NCBI RefSeq assembly: GCF_003319185.1
Contig: NZ_QOHJ01000003.1
Span: forward strand, 429,398 to 493,397
Direction: 5' to 3'
Source of the DNA: Blastococcus sp. TF02A-30
GTDB taxonomy: Bacteria; Actinomycetota; Actinomycetes; Mycobacteriales; Geodermatophilaceae
Length of the DNA stretch: 64,000 bases
Shown: one piece after another, positions 48,087-61,538 of the stretch
Numbering within the stretch: position 1 is the first letter of the stretch
How the letters are laid out: every line of letters starts with the position of its first letter
The notes under the pieces: model-generated
What the model was told of the DNA's origin: nothing
Seen by the model: only the letters and a program-made list of their open reading frames with translations
Database searches by the model: none
Position numbers and translations under genes: made by a program

Positions 48087-48173
48087 GCCCGACCCGAGGT
48101 CGTCGAGCCGCACCGCGAGGTGCCGCAGCGGCCACGCCAGCGCGTGTCGCCAGCGGTCGGATGCGGATGCCGG

Positions 48174-49487
48174 TCACGCGTGCGAGCGGGAGGCGCGGAA
48201 GAGCCAGAACGACGGGACGACGAGCGCGACGACGGCCATCGCCAGGACCACGACGACGCCCCCGGTGGTCATCGCCACCGTGACCGACGCGGCGCTGGCC
48301 AGGGCTCCGGCGCGGAGGTCGCCCAGCCGCGGCCCGCCCGCGACCACGACGATGAACACGCCCTGCATCCGGCCGCGCATCTCCTCGGGCGCGGCCAGCT
48401 GCAGCATCGAGGAGCGCAGCACCGCGCTCACCATGTCGCCCGCCCCGGCCACCGCCAGGCAGAGCACGGCCAGCCACAGCGACGGCGCGAACCCGAAGCC
48501 GATGATGGCCACGCCCCACACCGCGATCGCCCCGAGCACGACCGCGCCCTGCCGGTCGACCCGCGAGACCCAGCCCGAGGTCAGCCCGCTGACCAGCGCC
48601 CCGATGGAGACCCCGGCGAACAGCCAGCCGAGCGCGTTGGACGAGCCGTCGAACCGGGTCTCGGACAGCTCCGGGAACACCGCCTGCGGCCAGGCGAAGG
48701 CCATGGCGACGATGTCGACGACGAAGGTCATGAGCAGCACCGGCTGGGTGCGCAGGAAGGCGAACCCCTCGCCCACCCCGCGCACCGCGGCGCCCAGCCG
48801 CAGCGGCCCGGCGTCCCGGCCGGGCGGCAGCGACGGCAGCCCGCGGAGCAGGACGGCGGCGGCGAGGAAACCGAGGGCGTCGACGAGGTAGGCCAGGAAC
48901 AGCTCACCCGCGCCGATGAGGACGCCGGCCAGCAGCGGGCCGACGATCACCCCCGCCTGCCGCACCGTCATCGACAGCGCGTTGGCCGCGGGCACCCCCT
49001 CGGCGCCGACGATCGCCGGGATGACGGCGCTGCGGGTCGGCTGGTTCACCGCCGCGAAGCCGGAGACGCAGGCGGTCAGGATCCACAGCAGGACCAGGTT
49101 GCCGCCCCCGGGCAGCAGCGCCTGCAGGGCCAGCAGCGCGCTGGTGACGGCGGCCCCGACCGAGGTGATCAGCATCAGCCGGCGCCGGTCCATCGCGTCG
49201 GCGATCGCCCCGCCCAGCAGGCCGAACACGATCAGCGGCACGAGCGCCACGATCGAGGTGACGCCGACCAGCAGCGACGACCCGGTCAGGTCGTAGACCT
49301 GGTACGGGACGGCGACCAGCGTCATCTGCTGGCCGAGCATGGTGGCGGCGACGCCCCAGAACAGCCGCCGGTAGGCGGGGTTGCGCAGCGGGGTGGTGTC
49401 GATCGCCCAGGACCGGCGCGGGTGGCCCTGCTGCAGGGGCCCGGGCCGAGCTTGCGAGGTCTGGGGGGCAGCAGGGTCCTCTTTCAC
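48174..49487 (-). CDS. MFS_3-type (EntS-like) exporter
   Basis: A major facilitator of about 437 residues like EntS/MFS_3 exporters. WGVAATMLGQQMTLVAVPYQVYDLTGSSLLVGVTSIVALVPLIVFGLLGGAIADAMDRRRLML is the N-terminal hallmark. About twelve helices follow (AVNQPTRSAVIPAIVG, GLWLFAGVSIGAL-like). The C-terminus is short and basic. The frame starts with GTG 49487, which overlaps the pdxH stop (GTGA). Its first 20 codons (KEDPAAPQTSQARPGPLQQG) come from the hairpin repeat copy B rather than from the family, so the natural start may have been ATG in WGVAATM or a codon upstream that the repeat replaced. Confidence 0.85.
   Translation of the reverse strand: MKEDPAAPQTSQARPGPLQQGHPRRSWAIDTTPLRNPAYRRLFWGVAATMLGQQMTLVAVPYQVYDLTGSSLLVGVTSIVALVPLIVFGLLGGAIADAMDRRRLMLITSVGAAVTSALLALQALLPGGGNLVLLWILTACVSGFAAVNQPTRSAVIPAIVGAEGVPAANALSMTVRQAGVIVGPLLAGVLIGAGELFLAYLVDALGFLAAAVLLRGLPSLPPGRDAGPLRLGAAVRGVGEGFAFLRTQPVLLMTFVVDIVAMAFAWPQAVFPELSETRFDGSSNALGWLFAGVSIGALVSGLTSGWVSRVDRQGAVVLGAIAVWGVAIIGFGFAPSLWLAVLCLAVAGAGDMVSAVLRSSMLQLAAPEEMRGRMQGVFIVVVAGGPRLGDLRAGALASAASVTVAMTTGGVVVVLAMAVVALVVPSFWLFRASRSHA
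49424..49487 (-). repeat. Bulged-hairpin dispersed element, copy B
   Basis: On the minus strand it opens GTGAAAGAGGACCCTGCTGC and closes GCAGCAGGG. Arms at 49424-49434 and 49468-49479 pair with the same bulged A (GGACC against GGCC) as in copy A at 5815-5877. Stem differences between the copies are compensatory (CCTGCCTGC/GCAGGCAGG versus CCCTGCTGC/GCAGCAGGG). It begins on the pdxH stop codon. Confidence 0.8.
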
Positions 49488-50131
49488 GGAGCCAGGCGCT
49501 GGACGATCCAGCCGCCGCCTTCCTCCTCGTCGCGCACGAACCGCAGCCGGTCGTGCAGCCGCCCCGCCCCGCCCTGCCAGAACTCCACGGTCCCCGGCAC
49601 GACGCGGTAGCCGCCCCACACCTCCGGCCGCGGCACCTTCTCCCCCGGCGTCGCCTCGTCGAGCGCGCGCACCCGGGCGACGAGCTCGTCCCGCGAGTCC
49701 ACGACCGTCGACTGGATCGATGCCACCGCCGCCAGCTGGGCCTCGCGCGGCCGGGGATCCCACAGCGCGTCGGAGGCGCCGGCGCCGATCCGCTCGACCC
49801 GGCCGGTGACCCGCACCTGTCGCTGCAGCGCGTGCCAGGGGAAGACCAGCGCCGCCCGCGGGTTGACGGCCAGCTGGGCGCCCTTGGCCGAGGCGTAGCT
49901 GGTGCCGAAGACGATGCCGTCGGCGTCGTACCCCTTCATCAGCACGATGCGGGCGTCCGGCGCGCCGTCGGCGTCGGCGGTGGCGACGACGACGGCGTTC
50001 GGCTCGGGCACCTCCGCGGCGACGACGTCGGCGAACCAGCGGTCGAACTGCTCGACCCAGGTGGGCGCGAGGTCGGCCTCGCTCAGCTGCCCCAGCGTGT
50101 AGTCGTTGCGCATGCGGGAGAGGTCGGGCAC
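49484..50131 (-). CDS. pdxH: Pyridoxamine 5'-phosphate oxidase
   Basis: FMN-dependent PNPOx of 215 residues, which makes pyridoxal 5'-phosphate. RMRNDYTLGQLSEADLAPTWVEQFDRWFADVVAAEVPEPNAVVVATADADGAPDARIVLMKGYDADGIVFGTSYASAKGAQL is the standard FMN-binding split barrel with the ARIVLMKG motif. VEFWQGGAGRLHDRLRFVR is the C-terminal substrate-binding segment with W-Q-G and R-L-H-D-R. GTG 50131 (VPDLSRMRNDY) matches the usual M-P-D-L start. Its stop overlaps the next gene start. Its PLP product is used by serC close by. Confidence 0.95.
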   Translation of the reverse strand: MPDLSRMRNDYTLGQLSEADLAPTWVEQFDRWFADVVAAEVPEPNAVVVATADADGAPDARIVLMKGYDADGIVFGTSYASAKGAQLAVNPRAALVFPWHALQRQVRVTGRVERIGAGASDALWDPRPREAQLAAVASIQSTVVDSRDELVARVRALDEATPGEKVPRPEVWGGYRVVPGTVEFWQGGAGRLHDRLRFVRDEEEGGGWIVQRLAP

Positions 50132-50218
50132 GCCGCCATGCTGGCACCGCCGGCCCGGACGGGCGCGGGAGGGCCCGCTCAGCGACGCCCCGCTTTCGCT
50201 CGGCGCGTCTCCACGGCC

Positions 50219-55251
<5,033 letters not shown>

Positions 55252-55257
55252 TCCGCC

Positions 55258-56706
55258 TCAGGCCAGCAGCCAGGTGTCCTGGCCGGCCGGGACCGGGCCG
55301 CCGAGGTCCACCCGCGACCACGGCGCCGGCACCGCCCGGGCCCCCTCGACGGCGACCGAGAAGACGCGCAGCGTGGCCGGCCGCGGCTGCGGCCCGCCCT
55401 CGGCGAGCACCGGCACGGTGGCCGGGGTGAGCGGTTCCCGCGCCACGAACCGGTGCGGCGCGGCGGACACCTCGGCCCGCAGCCGGTCGAGGTCGGCTGC
55501 CGAGCAGGTGCGCCCGTCGACGGCGCCCCGGCCGCCGTAGCCGGCGACCTCCTCGACCACGAGCCGGTCCAGCCGGTCGCGGACGGCGGCCAGCTGCTCG
55601 GGGTCGGCCAGCACCCAGGTGCTCCGCGACGGCAGCAGCGGCTCCTCGTCGAGGTAGTGCGCGATCATCGCCGGGACCAGCGCGAAGGTGGCGGCGTCGT
55701 CGGCCAGCGCGTTGCCGGGCACGTTGGCCAGGCCGAGCCGCCCGGCCCGCACCGCCTCGGCCAGCAGCACGCCGAGCGGCACCCCGACCGGGGTGCGGTA
55801 CGCGCCGAGGGCGGCGTCGTCGAGCCGGCGGTAGAGGACGTCGACCGGTAGCCGCTCGCCTCCGATCGCGGCCTCCAGGCCCCCGTCGGTGCGCGGCCAG
55901 AGGTCGCCGGGGTGCACCAGCGGCGCGTCGAGCGCCTCGGCCAGCAGGGCGTGCTCGTGCTCCGCCGCGTCGGGTTCGCCCGCCGTCAGGACGGCGATCC
56001 GCGGCGCGCCGGGCGCGGCCGGCGGCGCCGCGGCCGCCAGGCCTGCGTGCAGCAGCGGCACCGCGTCGGCGGGGTCGGCCGGTCCGACGGCGGCGAACAG
56101 CTCGGGGACGACGGCGCGCAGGTCGGCGCGGTCGGCCAGGGCGAACCCGAGGCCGGCGGGGACGCGCAGGTCGTCGCCGGTCACCACCCAGCCGCCGTCG
56201 TCGGTGCGCACCAGGTCGACCGCGGCCAGCGCGGCCCGCGGCTGGCCGGGCCAGGCGAGGCCGACCGCGCCGGGGTCGCGGGCCGGGTTGTGCGCGACCG
56301 CCCACTCGGGCAGGACCCCGGCCCGGACGATGCCCGGCTCCCGGTCGCGGTCCCCCCGTCGCCGCCCGGCGGCCCGGTAGGCGTCGGCGAGGAACGCGTT
56401 CAGCGCGCGGTGCCGCTGCTCGACGCCGGCCGCCAGCAACCGCCACTCGACGGCGGGCAGGGGGCGCGGCAGGGCGTCGAGGTGGAGCGGGTGCCGGTGC
56501 AGCCGGCCGTCGGTCCAGGTGCCGAGCGCGACCCCCCGCGCCCGGCGGCGTCCGGCCAGCTCGGCCGCGGCCGCCGCCAGGGCCGGTGCGCCCAGCCGGT
56601 CCAGGGCAGCGCCCAGCGGCACCCAGGACTTCCGGAGCCGGCCGTCCGGGGCGACCGCCTCGTCGGCGGGGGCGCAGGGGTAGCCGGCGAAGAGCTCGCC
56701 GCTCAC
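55258..56706 (-). CDS. Circularly permuted ATP-grasp protein
   Basis: A 482-residue member of the circularly permuted ATP-grasp group (DUF404/DUF407, CP_ATPgrasp_2). Markers are WRLLAAGVEQRHRALNAFLADAYRAAGR, GLGFALADRADLRAVVPELF, VPVDVLYRRLDDAALGAYRTPVGVPLGVLLAEAVRAGRLGLANVPGNALADDAATFALVPAMIAHYLDEEPLLPS, RLVVEEVAGYGGRGAVDGR and AAPHRFVAREPLTPATVPV. Members are often linked to an alpha-E protein and transglutaminase, which are absent here. It is likely a peptide-ligase-type enzyme. GTG 56706 overlaps the peptidase stop (GTGA). Confidence 0.88.
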   Translation of the reverse strand: MSGELFAGYPCAPADEAVAPDGRLRKSWVPLGAALDRLGAPALAAAAAELAGRRRARGVALGTWTDGRLHRHPLHLDALPRPLPAVEWRLLAAGVEQRHRALNAFLADAYRAAGRRRGDRDREPGIVRAGVLPEWAVAHNPARDPGAVGLAWPGQPRAALAAVDLVRTDDGGWVVTGDDLRVPAGLGFALADRADLRAVVPELFAAVGPADPADAVPLLHAGLAAAAPPAAPGAPRIAVLTAGEPDAAEHEHALLAEALDAPLVHPGDLWPRTDGGLEAAIGGERLPVDVLYRRLDDAALGAYRTPVGVPLGVLLAEAVRAGRLGLANVPGNALADDAATFALVPAMIAHYLDEEPLLPSRSTWVLADPEQLAAVRDRLDRLVVEEVAGYGGRGAVDGRTCSAADLDRLRAEVSAAPHRFVAREPLTPATVPVLAEGGPQPRPATLRVFSVAVEGARAVPAPWSRVDLGGPVPAGQDTWLLA

Positions 56707-58580
56707 AACCAGCGATCGAACCAGGCGGCGACCCGTCCGGCCAGCTCCACGACGTGCGCGCGTCCCACGACCGTGTGCCCCTCACCCGGGAGGAGGAGCA
56801 GGTCGGACCGGGCGCCGTGCGCCTGCAGCTCCTGGTGCGCCTGCACCGACTCGGCCACCGGGACGTTGGTGTCACGGTCCCCGTGGCACAGCAGCACCGG
56901 CGCGGTCACGCGGTCCAGCGCCGTCATCGGCGAGAGCGCGGCGAGCATCTCCCGGTCGGTCACCGGGTCGCCGTACTCGGTCACCGACGCCGCGGCCATC
57001 CACGGCTCCGTCCCGGCGAAGAAGGTCCGGAGGTCGCTCATGCCGGCGAGGGTCGCCCCGGCGGCGAACAGCTCCGGCCAGCGGGTGAGCGCGACCAGCG
57101 CCAGGTAGCCGCCGTAGGACCACCCGTGCACGCCGATCCGCCCCGGCGCGGCGATGCCGGCGGTCACCAGTTCGTCGACCGTGGTGCGCACGTCCTCGAA
57201 GGAGGCCTCGCGCGCCGGTCCGTCGTCGGCGGTCGTGAAGGCGCGGCCGAAGCCGCCGGAGCCGCGCACGTTCGGGGCGAAGACGGTGAAGCCGGCCGCG
57301 ACCAGGCTCTGCGTCAGCGGGGAGTAGCCCGGCCGCTCCTGGCCCTCGGGGCCGCCGTGGAAGCTGACCACGGTGCGGTTGGGCGTGCGGACGCCGGCCG
57401 GTGCGTAGAGCCACCCGGACAACGGCATGCCGTCGGGCGCGGTCCAGCGGTGCAGCACCGGCGTGGCCATGCGCCGGGCGCTCGGTCGGGCGGGCGCACC
57501 GGCCAGCCGGGACGGGCGGCACCGGCCGGTCAGGTCGATCCGCCACAGCGCGCGCGGGGTGCAGGGGCCGGTCAGCTCGGCGACGACGGTCGTCCCGTCC
57601 GCGGACAGCGACCACCCGGGCATGACGGCGTCCGGCAGCGGCACCCGCCGGACGAGGGCGCCGTCGGACAGCGCGTGCAGCGAGAGCTCGGTGGCGCCGT
57701 CGGCGTTCCAGACGGCGAGCACGGTGCCGTCGCCGAGCAACGCGTAGCCGTCGAGGTCGGCGTCAGCCCGGGCGAGCACCGTCCGCCCGCGACCGGAGGT
57801 CCCGGTGGGGCCCAGCGGCACCTGGACCAGGCCGGCGCGGTCGGCGAACGGCGGGCCCGGCAGCGACGCGCGCAGGAACACCGATCCGCCGTCGACGGCG
57901 AACCGCCCGTCCTCGGAGGCGACCCCGCCGGGTGCGTCCTCGTCGAGCACCCGCTGCTGCCGGCCGGTGCCGACGTCGACCAGCACGACGTGCCGGTAGC
58001 CCCGCGGCCCGCGGCGGGCCAGCACGGACCGGCCGTCGGCCGACACCGCGGTCACCGAGAGGAAGCCGCCGGAGGCGAGGGTCCGGCACTCCCCCGTCCC
58101 GACGTCGACGAGGACGACGTCGGCGTCCGGGCCGTCCCCGGGTGCGATCGAGCAGACGTAGCTGCCCGGGCCGGTCCAGCCGCCGGCGAAGACCGTGACC
58201 CGCGGGTCGGCGCCGGCCAGCAGCCGGTGGCCGGTCCCGTCGGGGCGCACGACGTGGAGCTCGGCGCAGATGGAGCCGCCCGGGCTGACCAGGTAGGCCA
58301 GTCGGCCGCCGTCGGGCGACCAGGCGACCGAGACGACCTCCTGCTCGGGCAGCGACACCACGGCCGGCAGCGACCGGCCGTCCAGCGGGGCCACCTCCAG
58401 CCGCGGGATGCCCGAGCGGTCGGTCACGTACGCGACCCGGTCGCCCTCGGGCGACAGGGCGGGGCACCAGGCACCGGCGGCACCGGCGATCTCCTCGAGG
58501 ACCGGGCGCAGCGCGCCCAGCGGGTCCCCGTCGAGCCGCGCGGGCGCGGCGGGCTGGGTCCGGGTGGTCGGGACGGCCAT
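56703..58580 (-). CDS. Prolyl oligopeptidase-family (S9) serine peptidase
   Basis: An S9 peptidase of 625 residues. The first 370 residues form a WD40-like beta propeller (SPEGDRVAYVTDRSGIPRLEVAPLDG, SWSPDGGRLAYL-like repeats). The alpha/beta-hydrolase part begins FHGGPEGQERPGYSPLTQSLVAAGFTVFAPNVRGSGGFGRAF. The nucleophile is Ser488 in HGWSYGGYL, the Asp is in LLCHGDRDTNVPV and the His in PGEGHTVVG. No signal peptide, so it acts in the cytoplasm. ATG 58580 has AGGAGGT five bases upstream. It is coupled to the ATP-grasp gene, so a ligase and a peptidase are made together. Confidence 0.93.
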   Translation of the reverse strand: MAVPTTRTQPAAPARLDGDPLGALRPVLEEIAGAAGAWCPALSPEGDRVAYVTDRSGIPRLEVAPLDGRSLPAVVSLPEQEVVSVAWSPDGGRLAYLVSPGGSICAELHVVRPDGTGHRLLAGADPRVTVFAGGWTGPGSYVCSIAPGDGPDADVVLVDVGTGECRTLASGGFLSVTAVSADGRSVLARRGPRGYRHVVLVDVGTGRQQRVLDEDAPGGVASEDGRFAVDGGSVFLRASLPGPPFADRAGLVQVPLGPTGTSGRGRTVLARADADLDGYALLGDGTVLAVWNADGATELSLHALSDGALVRRVPLPDAVMPGWSLSADGTTVVAELTGPCTPRALWRIDLTGRCRPSRLAGAPARPSARRMATPVLHRWTAPDGMPLSGWLYAPAGVRTPNRTVVSFHGGPEGQERPGYSPLTQSLVAAGFTVFAPNVRGSGGFGRAFTTADDGPAREASFEDVRTTVDELVTAGIAAPGRIGVHGWSYGGYLALVALTRWPELFAAGATLAGMSDLRTFFAGTEPWMAAASVTEYGDPVTDREMLAALSPMTALDRVTAPVLLCHGDRDTNVPVAESVQAHQELQAHGARSDLLLLPGEGHTVVGRAHVVELAGRVAAWFDRWL

Positions 58581-58756
58581 CGCACCTCCTCGGCTCTCGT
58601 GCGCGGCGGGACCTCCCGCCACGGTCGCGCGCGCGTGTTGCGCCCACGTGTCCCCGCTGTCATCGGCGTGCGACGGCCGCCGACGCACCCCCCGCGCGGG
58701 GGCCCGGGCTGCACGCCACGCCGGGGCGCTTCCGGGACGGGATCGCGGCCCGCCGA

Positions 58757-58762
58757 TAGCCT
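58757..58762 (+). promoter_or_regulatory. -10 box for sepH
   Basis: TAGCCT, giving a start near 58769 and a 49-base leader that holds AAGGAGG before the ATG at 58818. Confidence 0.45.
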
Positions 58763-58817
58763 CGGTCTCCCGTCTCTCTCCCGGAGCCGGACCGCCCCGA
58801 GCCACAAGGAGGACGCC

Positions 58818-59708
58818 ATGCGCGCGCTGCGCCTCGTGGCCCTCTCCGACGACGGCACGAAGCTGGTCCTGGCGCTCGACGGCGAGGACGGCGAGCAGAA
58901 GTTCGAGCTGCCGATCGACGACCGGGTCCGGGCGGCCGCCCGCGGCGACGCGCGCCGGCTCACCCAGATCGACGTCGACAACGGCACCGAGCTGCCGCCG
59001 CGGGTCATCCAGTCCCGGATCCGGTCCGGCGAGACCCCCGAGCAGGTCGCGGCCTCCTCCGGCACCCGCGTCGAGCGGATCATGCGGTTCGCCCACCCGG
59101 TGCTGCAGGAGCGGGAGCGGGTCGCCGAGCAGGCCCGCGAGGCGCGGGTCCGGCTCTCCGAGGGCGCCCCGGGCAGCACCCTGCAGCAGTTCATGGGCGA
59201 GCGGCTGCGGCTGATCGACACCGACGTCGACGCCGTCCGCTGGGACGCCTACCGCGAGACCAGCACCTGGGTGGTCACCGGCGCGTGGCGGGCGGGCGAG
59301 AAGTCCGGCGTCGCGCGCTGGGCCTTCGACCTGCCCTCCCGCACGGTCACCCCGCTGGACGCCGCGACGACCGACTTCGCCGAGGGCACCCGCCTGGTCC
59401 GCGTCGTCCCCGACGTCCCGGCCGGTCCCCCGCCGGCGCCGGCGAACCGGCCGGTCGCCGTCGTCCGCGAGCCGGCCCGGCCGGCCGAGCCCGCGCCGGC
59501 GGAGGCCGACACCGAGGTCGTCGTCGACGTGCACCCGGCCAGCGGCTCACCGGAGCAGGACTCCGCGATGGCGGCGCTGCTCGACGAGGTCGCCGACCAC
59601 GACACCGTCGTCCTCGGCCGGACCGGGGAGGACCCCGACTCCGACGACCCGCGGGCGCGCATCCCCGCGTGGGAGGACATCGTCTTCGGGGTCCGCCGCA
59701 ACCGCTGA
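58818..59708 (+). CDS. sepH: Septation protein SepH
   Basis: A 296-residue cytoplasmic protein of the SepH (DUF3071) family. In Streptomyces SepH binds FtsZ and stimulates its GTPase. The N-terminal domain is MRALRLVALSDDGTKLVLALDGEDGEQKFELPIDDRVRAAARGD, then RIRSGETPEQVAASSGTRVERIMRFAHPVLQERERVAEQAREARV, a helix-turn-helix-like motif. A Pro/Ala-rich linker leads to the conserved C-terminal tail, including IPAWEDIVFGVRRNR. AAGGAGG six bases before ATG 58818. The S9 gene is divergent across 237 bases, and an ABC exporter follows. Confidence 0.93.
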   Translation: MRALRLVALSDDGTKLVLALDGEDGEQKFELPIDDRVRAAARGDARRLTQIDVDNGTELPPRVIQSRIRSGETPEQVAASSGTRVERIMRFAHPVLQERERVAEQAREARVRLSEGAPGSTLQQFMGERLRLIDTDVDAVRWDAYRETSTWVVTGAWRAGEKSGVARWAFDLPSRTVTPLDAATTDFAEGTRLVRVVPDVPAGPPPAPANRPVAVVREPARPAEPAPAEADTEVVVDVHPASGSPEQDSAMAALLDEVADHDTVVLGRTGEDPDSDDPRARIPAWEDIVFGVRRNR

Positions 59709-59738
59709 AAGTCGTTCGCCGATGTCAGTACCGGCACC

Positions 59739-59744
59739 TAGCCT
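59739..59744 (+). promoter_or_regulatory. -10 box for ABC exporter operon
   Basis: TAGCCT nine bases before the ATG at 59754, so the transcript has almost no leader. Confidence 0.45.
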
Positions 59745-59753
59745 CGACCTGCC

Positions 59754-61538
59754 ATGGACGACGCCCCGCGCACCGCGCCCGCCGATGACCGGGGCCGGCT
59801 CTCCGCCCTCCTGCGCCTGTGGCCCTACACCCGCCCGTACCGCGGGCTCGTGGTGCTCACCTTCACCGCGGCGCTCCTGGCCACCCTCGCCCAGCTCGCC
59901 GTCCCGCTGATCACCGCGGCGGTCGTCGACGGCCCGATCGCCGACGGCGACCGCGGCGCGCTGGTGCCGCTGCTGGGCCTGGCGCTGCTGTTCGGCGTCG
60001 CCGAGGCGGCGCTGTTCTTCGTGCGCCGCTGGGCGATGAACCGCAGCTGCCTGCGGATCGAGCGCGACCTGCGCGACGCGCTGTACCAGCGGCTGCAGCG
60101 GCTGCCGGTGGCCTTCCACGACCGGTGGGCCTCGGGCCAGCTGCTCTCCCGCGCGACGAGCGACATGTCCACCGTCCGCCGGTTCGTCGGCTTCGCCGCG
60201 GTCTTCCTGGCGGTCAACCTGATCACCTGCGTCGTCGTCCTGGTGCTGCTGCTCGTCACGTACTGGCCGCTGGGCGTGGCGGTGCTGCTGACGACCGTCC
60301 CGCTGACCGTCCTCGGGCTGCGCTGGGAGCGCCGCTACAACGTCCAGTCCCGCCAGGTGCAGGACCAGCAGGGCGAGCTGGCCACCGACGTCGAGGAGGC
60401 CGTGCAGGGCATCCGCGTGGTCAAGTCGCTGGGCCGCAGCGGCCTGGTCTTCGACCGCTACGACGCCAAGGCCCGGCAGCTGCGCCGGCTGGAGCTGGGC
60501 AAGGTGCGCACGCTGGCCCTGCTGTGGTGCGTCTTCGAACTGCACCCGCAGGTGACCCTCGCCGTGATCCTGGTGGGCGGCGCGTTCGCCGTGAGCAGCG
60601 GCGCCCTGACCGTCGGCGGGCTGGTCGCCTTCGTCGCCCTGTTCACCGTGCTGCTGTGGCCGATCCTGTCCCTGGGCTTCCTGTTCGCCTTCGCCCAGGA
60701 GACCGCCAGCGCCTGCGACCGCATCGGCGAGCTGCTCGACGAGCCCGTCACCGTCACCGACCGGCCGGGCGTCACCCCGGCGGCGATCGGCTCCCCCGCC
60801 CGGCTGCGCTTCGAGGGCGTCGGGTTCACCCACCCCGGCTCCGGGACGGCGGTGCTGGACGGCGTCGAGCTGACCGTCGAGCCGGGCGAGACCGTGGCGC
60901 TGGTCGGGGCCACCGGCTCGGGGAAGACGACGCTCACCGCGCTGGTCGGCCGGCTGCACGACGTGACCTCGGGGCGGGTCACCCTCGACGGCGTCGACGT
61001 CCGCGACCTGCCGCTGGCCCAGCTGCGCAGCGTCGTGGCCACCGCCTTCGAGGACGCCACGCTGTTCTCGATGAGCGTGCGCGAGAACCTCGCGCTCGGC
61101 CGCCCCGACGCCACCGACGACGACGTCGCCGAGGCGCTGCGGGTCGCGCAGGCGGAGTTCGTGCACGACCTGCCGTGGGGCCTGGACACCCGCATCGGCG
61201 AGCAGGGCCTGTCGCTGTCCGGCGGCCAGCGGCAGCGGCTGGCGCTGGCCCGCGCGGTGCTGGGCCGCCCGTCGGTGCTGGTGCTCGACGACCCGCTCTC
61301 GGCCCTCGACGTGCACACCGAGGCGCTGGTCGAGCGCGCGCTGCGCGACGTGCTGGCCGACACCACCGCGCTGGTGGTGGCGCACCGGCCCTCGACCGTC
61401 CTGCTGGCCGACCGGGTGGCCCTGCTGGCCGGCGGGCGGATCGCGGCGGTGGGCACGCACAGCGAGCTGCTGGCCTCCGTGCCGGAGTACCGCGACCTGC
61501 TGGCGCAGGAGAGCGAGCTGCTGGAGACGACGCCGTGA
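59754..61538 (+). CDS. ABC exporter half-transporter, subunit 1 (degenerate ATPase site)
   Basis: A 594-residue membrane-ATPase half transporter. Six helices occupy residues 25-290. The ATPase has Walker A LVGATGSGKTTLTALVGRLHDVTSGRV, Q-loop VVATAFEDATLFSMSVRENLALGR, signature LSLSGGQRQRLALAR and Walker B SVLVLDDPLSALD, where the usual catalytic Glu is Asp. An H-loop His lies in VVAHRPSTV. This pattern is typical of the degenerate-site subunit of heterodimeric exporters. It overlaps the partner gene by GTGA at 61535-61538. The substrate (lipid or drug) is unknown. Confidence 0.92.
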   Translation: MDDAPRTAPADDRGRLSALLRLWPYTRPYRGLVVLTFTAALLATLAQLAVPLITAAVVDGPIADGDRGALVPLLGLALLFGVAEAALFFVRRWAMNRSCLRIERDLRDALYQRLQRLPVAFHDRWASGQLLSRATSDMSTVRRFVGFAAVFLAVNLITCVVVLVLLLVTYWPLGVAVLLTTVPLTVLGLRWERRYNVQSRQVQDQQGELATDVEEAVQGIRVVKSLGRSGLVFDRYDAKARQLRRLELGKVRTLALLWCVFELHPQVTLAVILVGGAFAVSSGALTVGGLVAFVALFTVLLWPILSLGFLFAFAQETASACDRIGELLDEPVTVTDRPGVTPAAIGSPARLRFEGVGFTHPGSGTAVLDGVELTVEPGETVALVGATGSGKTTLTALVGRLHDVTSGRVTLDGVDVRDLPLAQLRSVVATAFEDATLFSMSVRENLALGRPDATDDDVAEALRVAQAEFVHDLPWGLDTRIGEQGLSLSGGQRQRLALARAVLGRPSVLVLDDPLSALDVHTEALVERALRDVLADTTALVVAHRPSTVLLADRVALLAGGRIAAVGTHSELLASVPEYRDLLAQESELLETTP

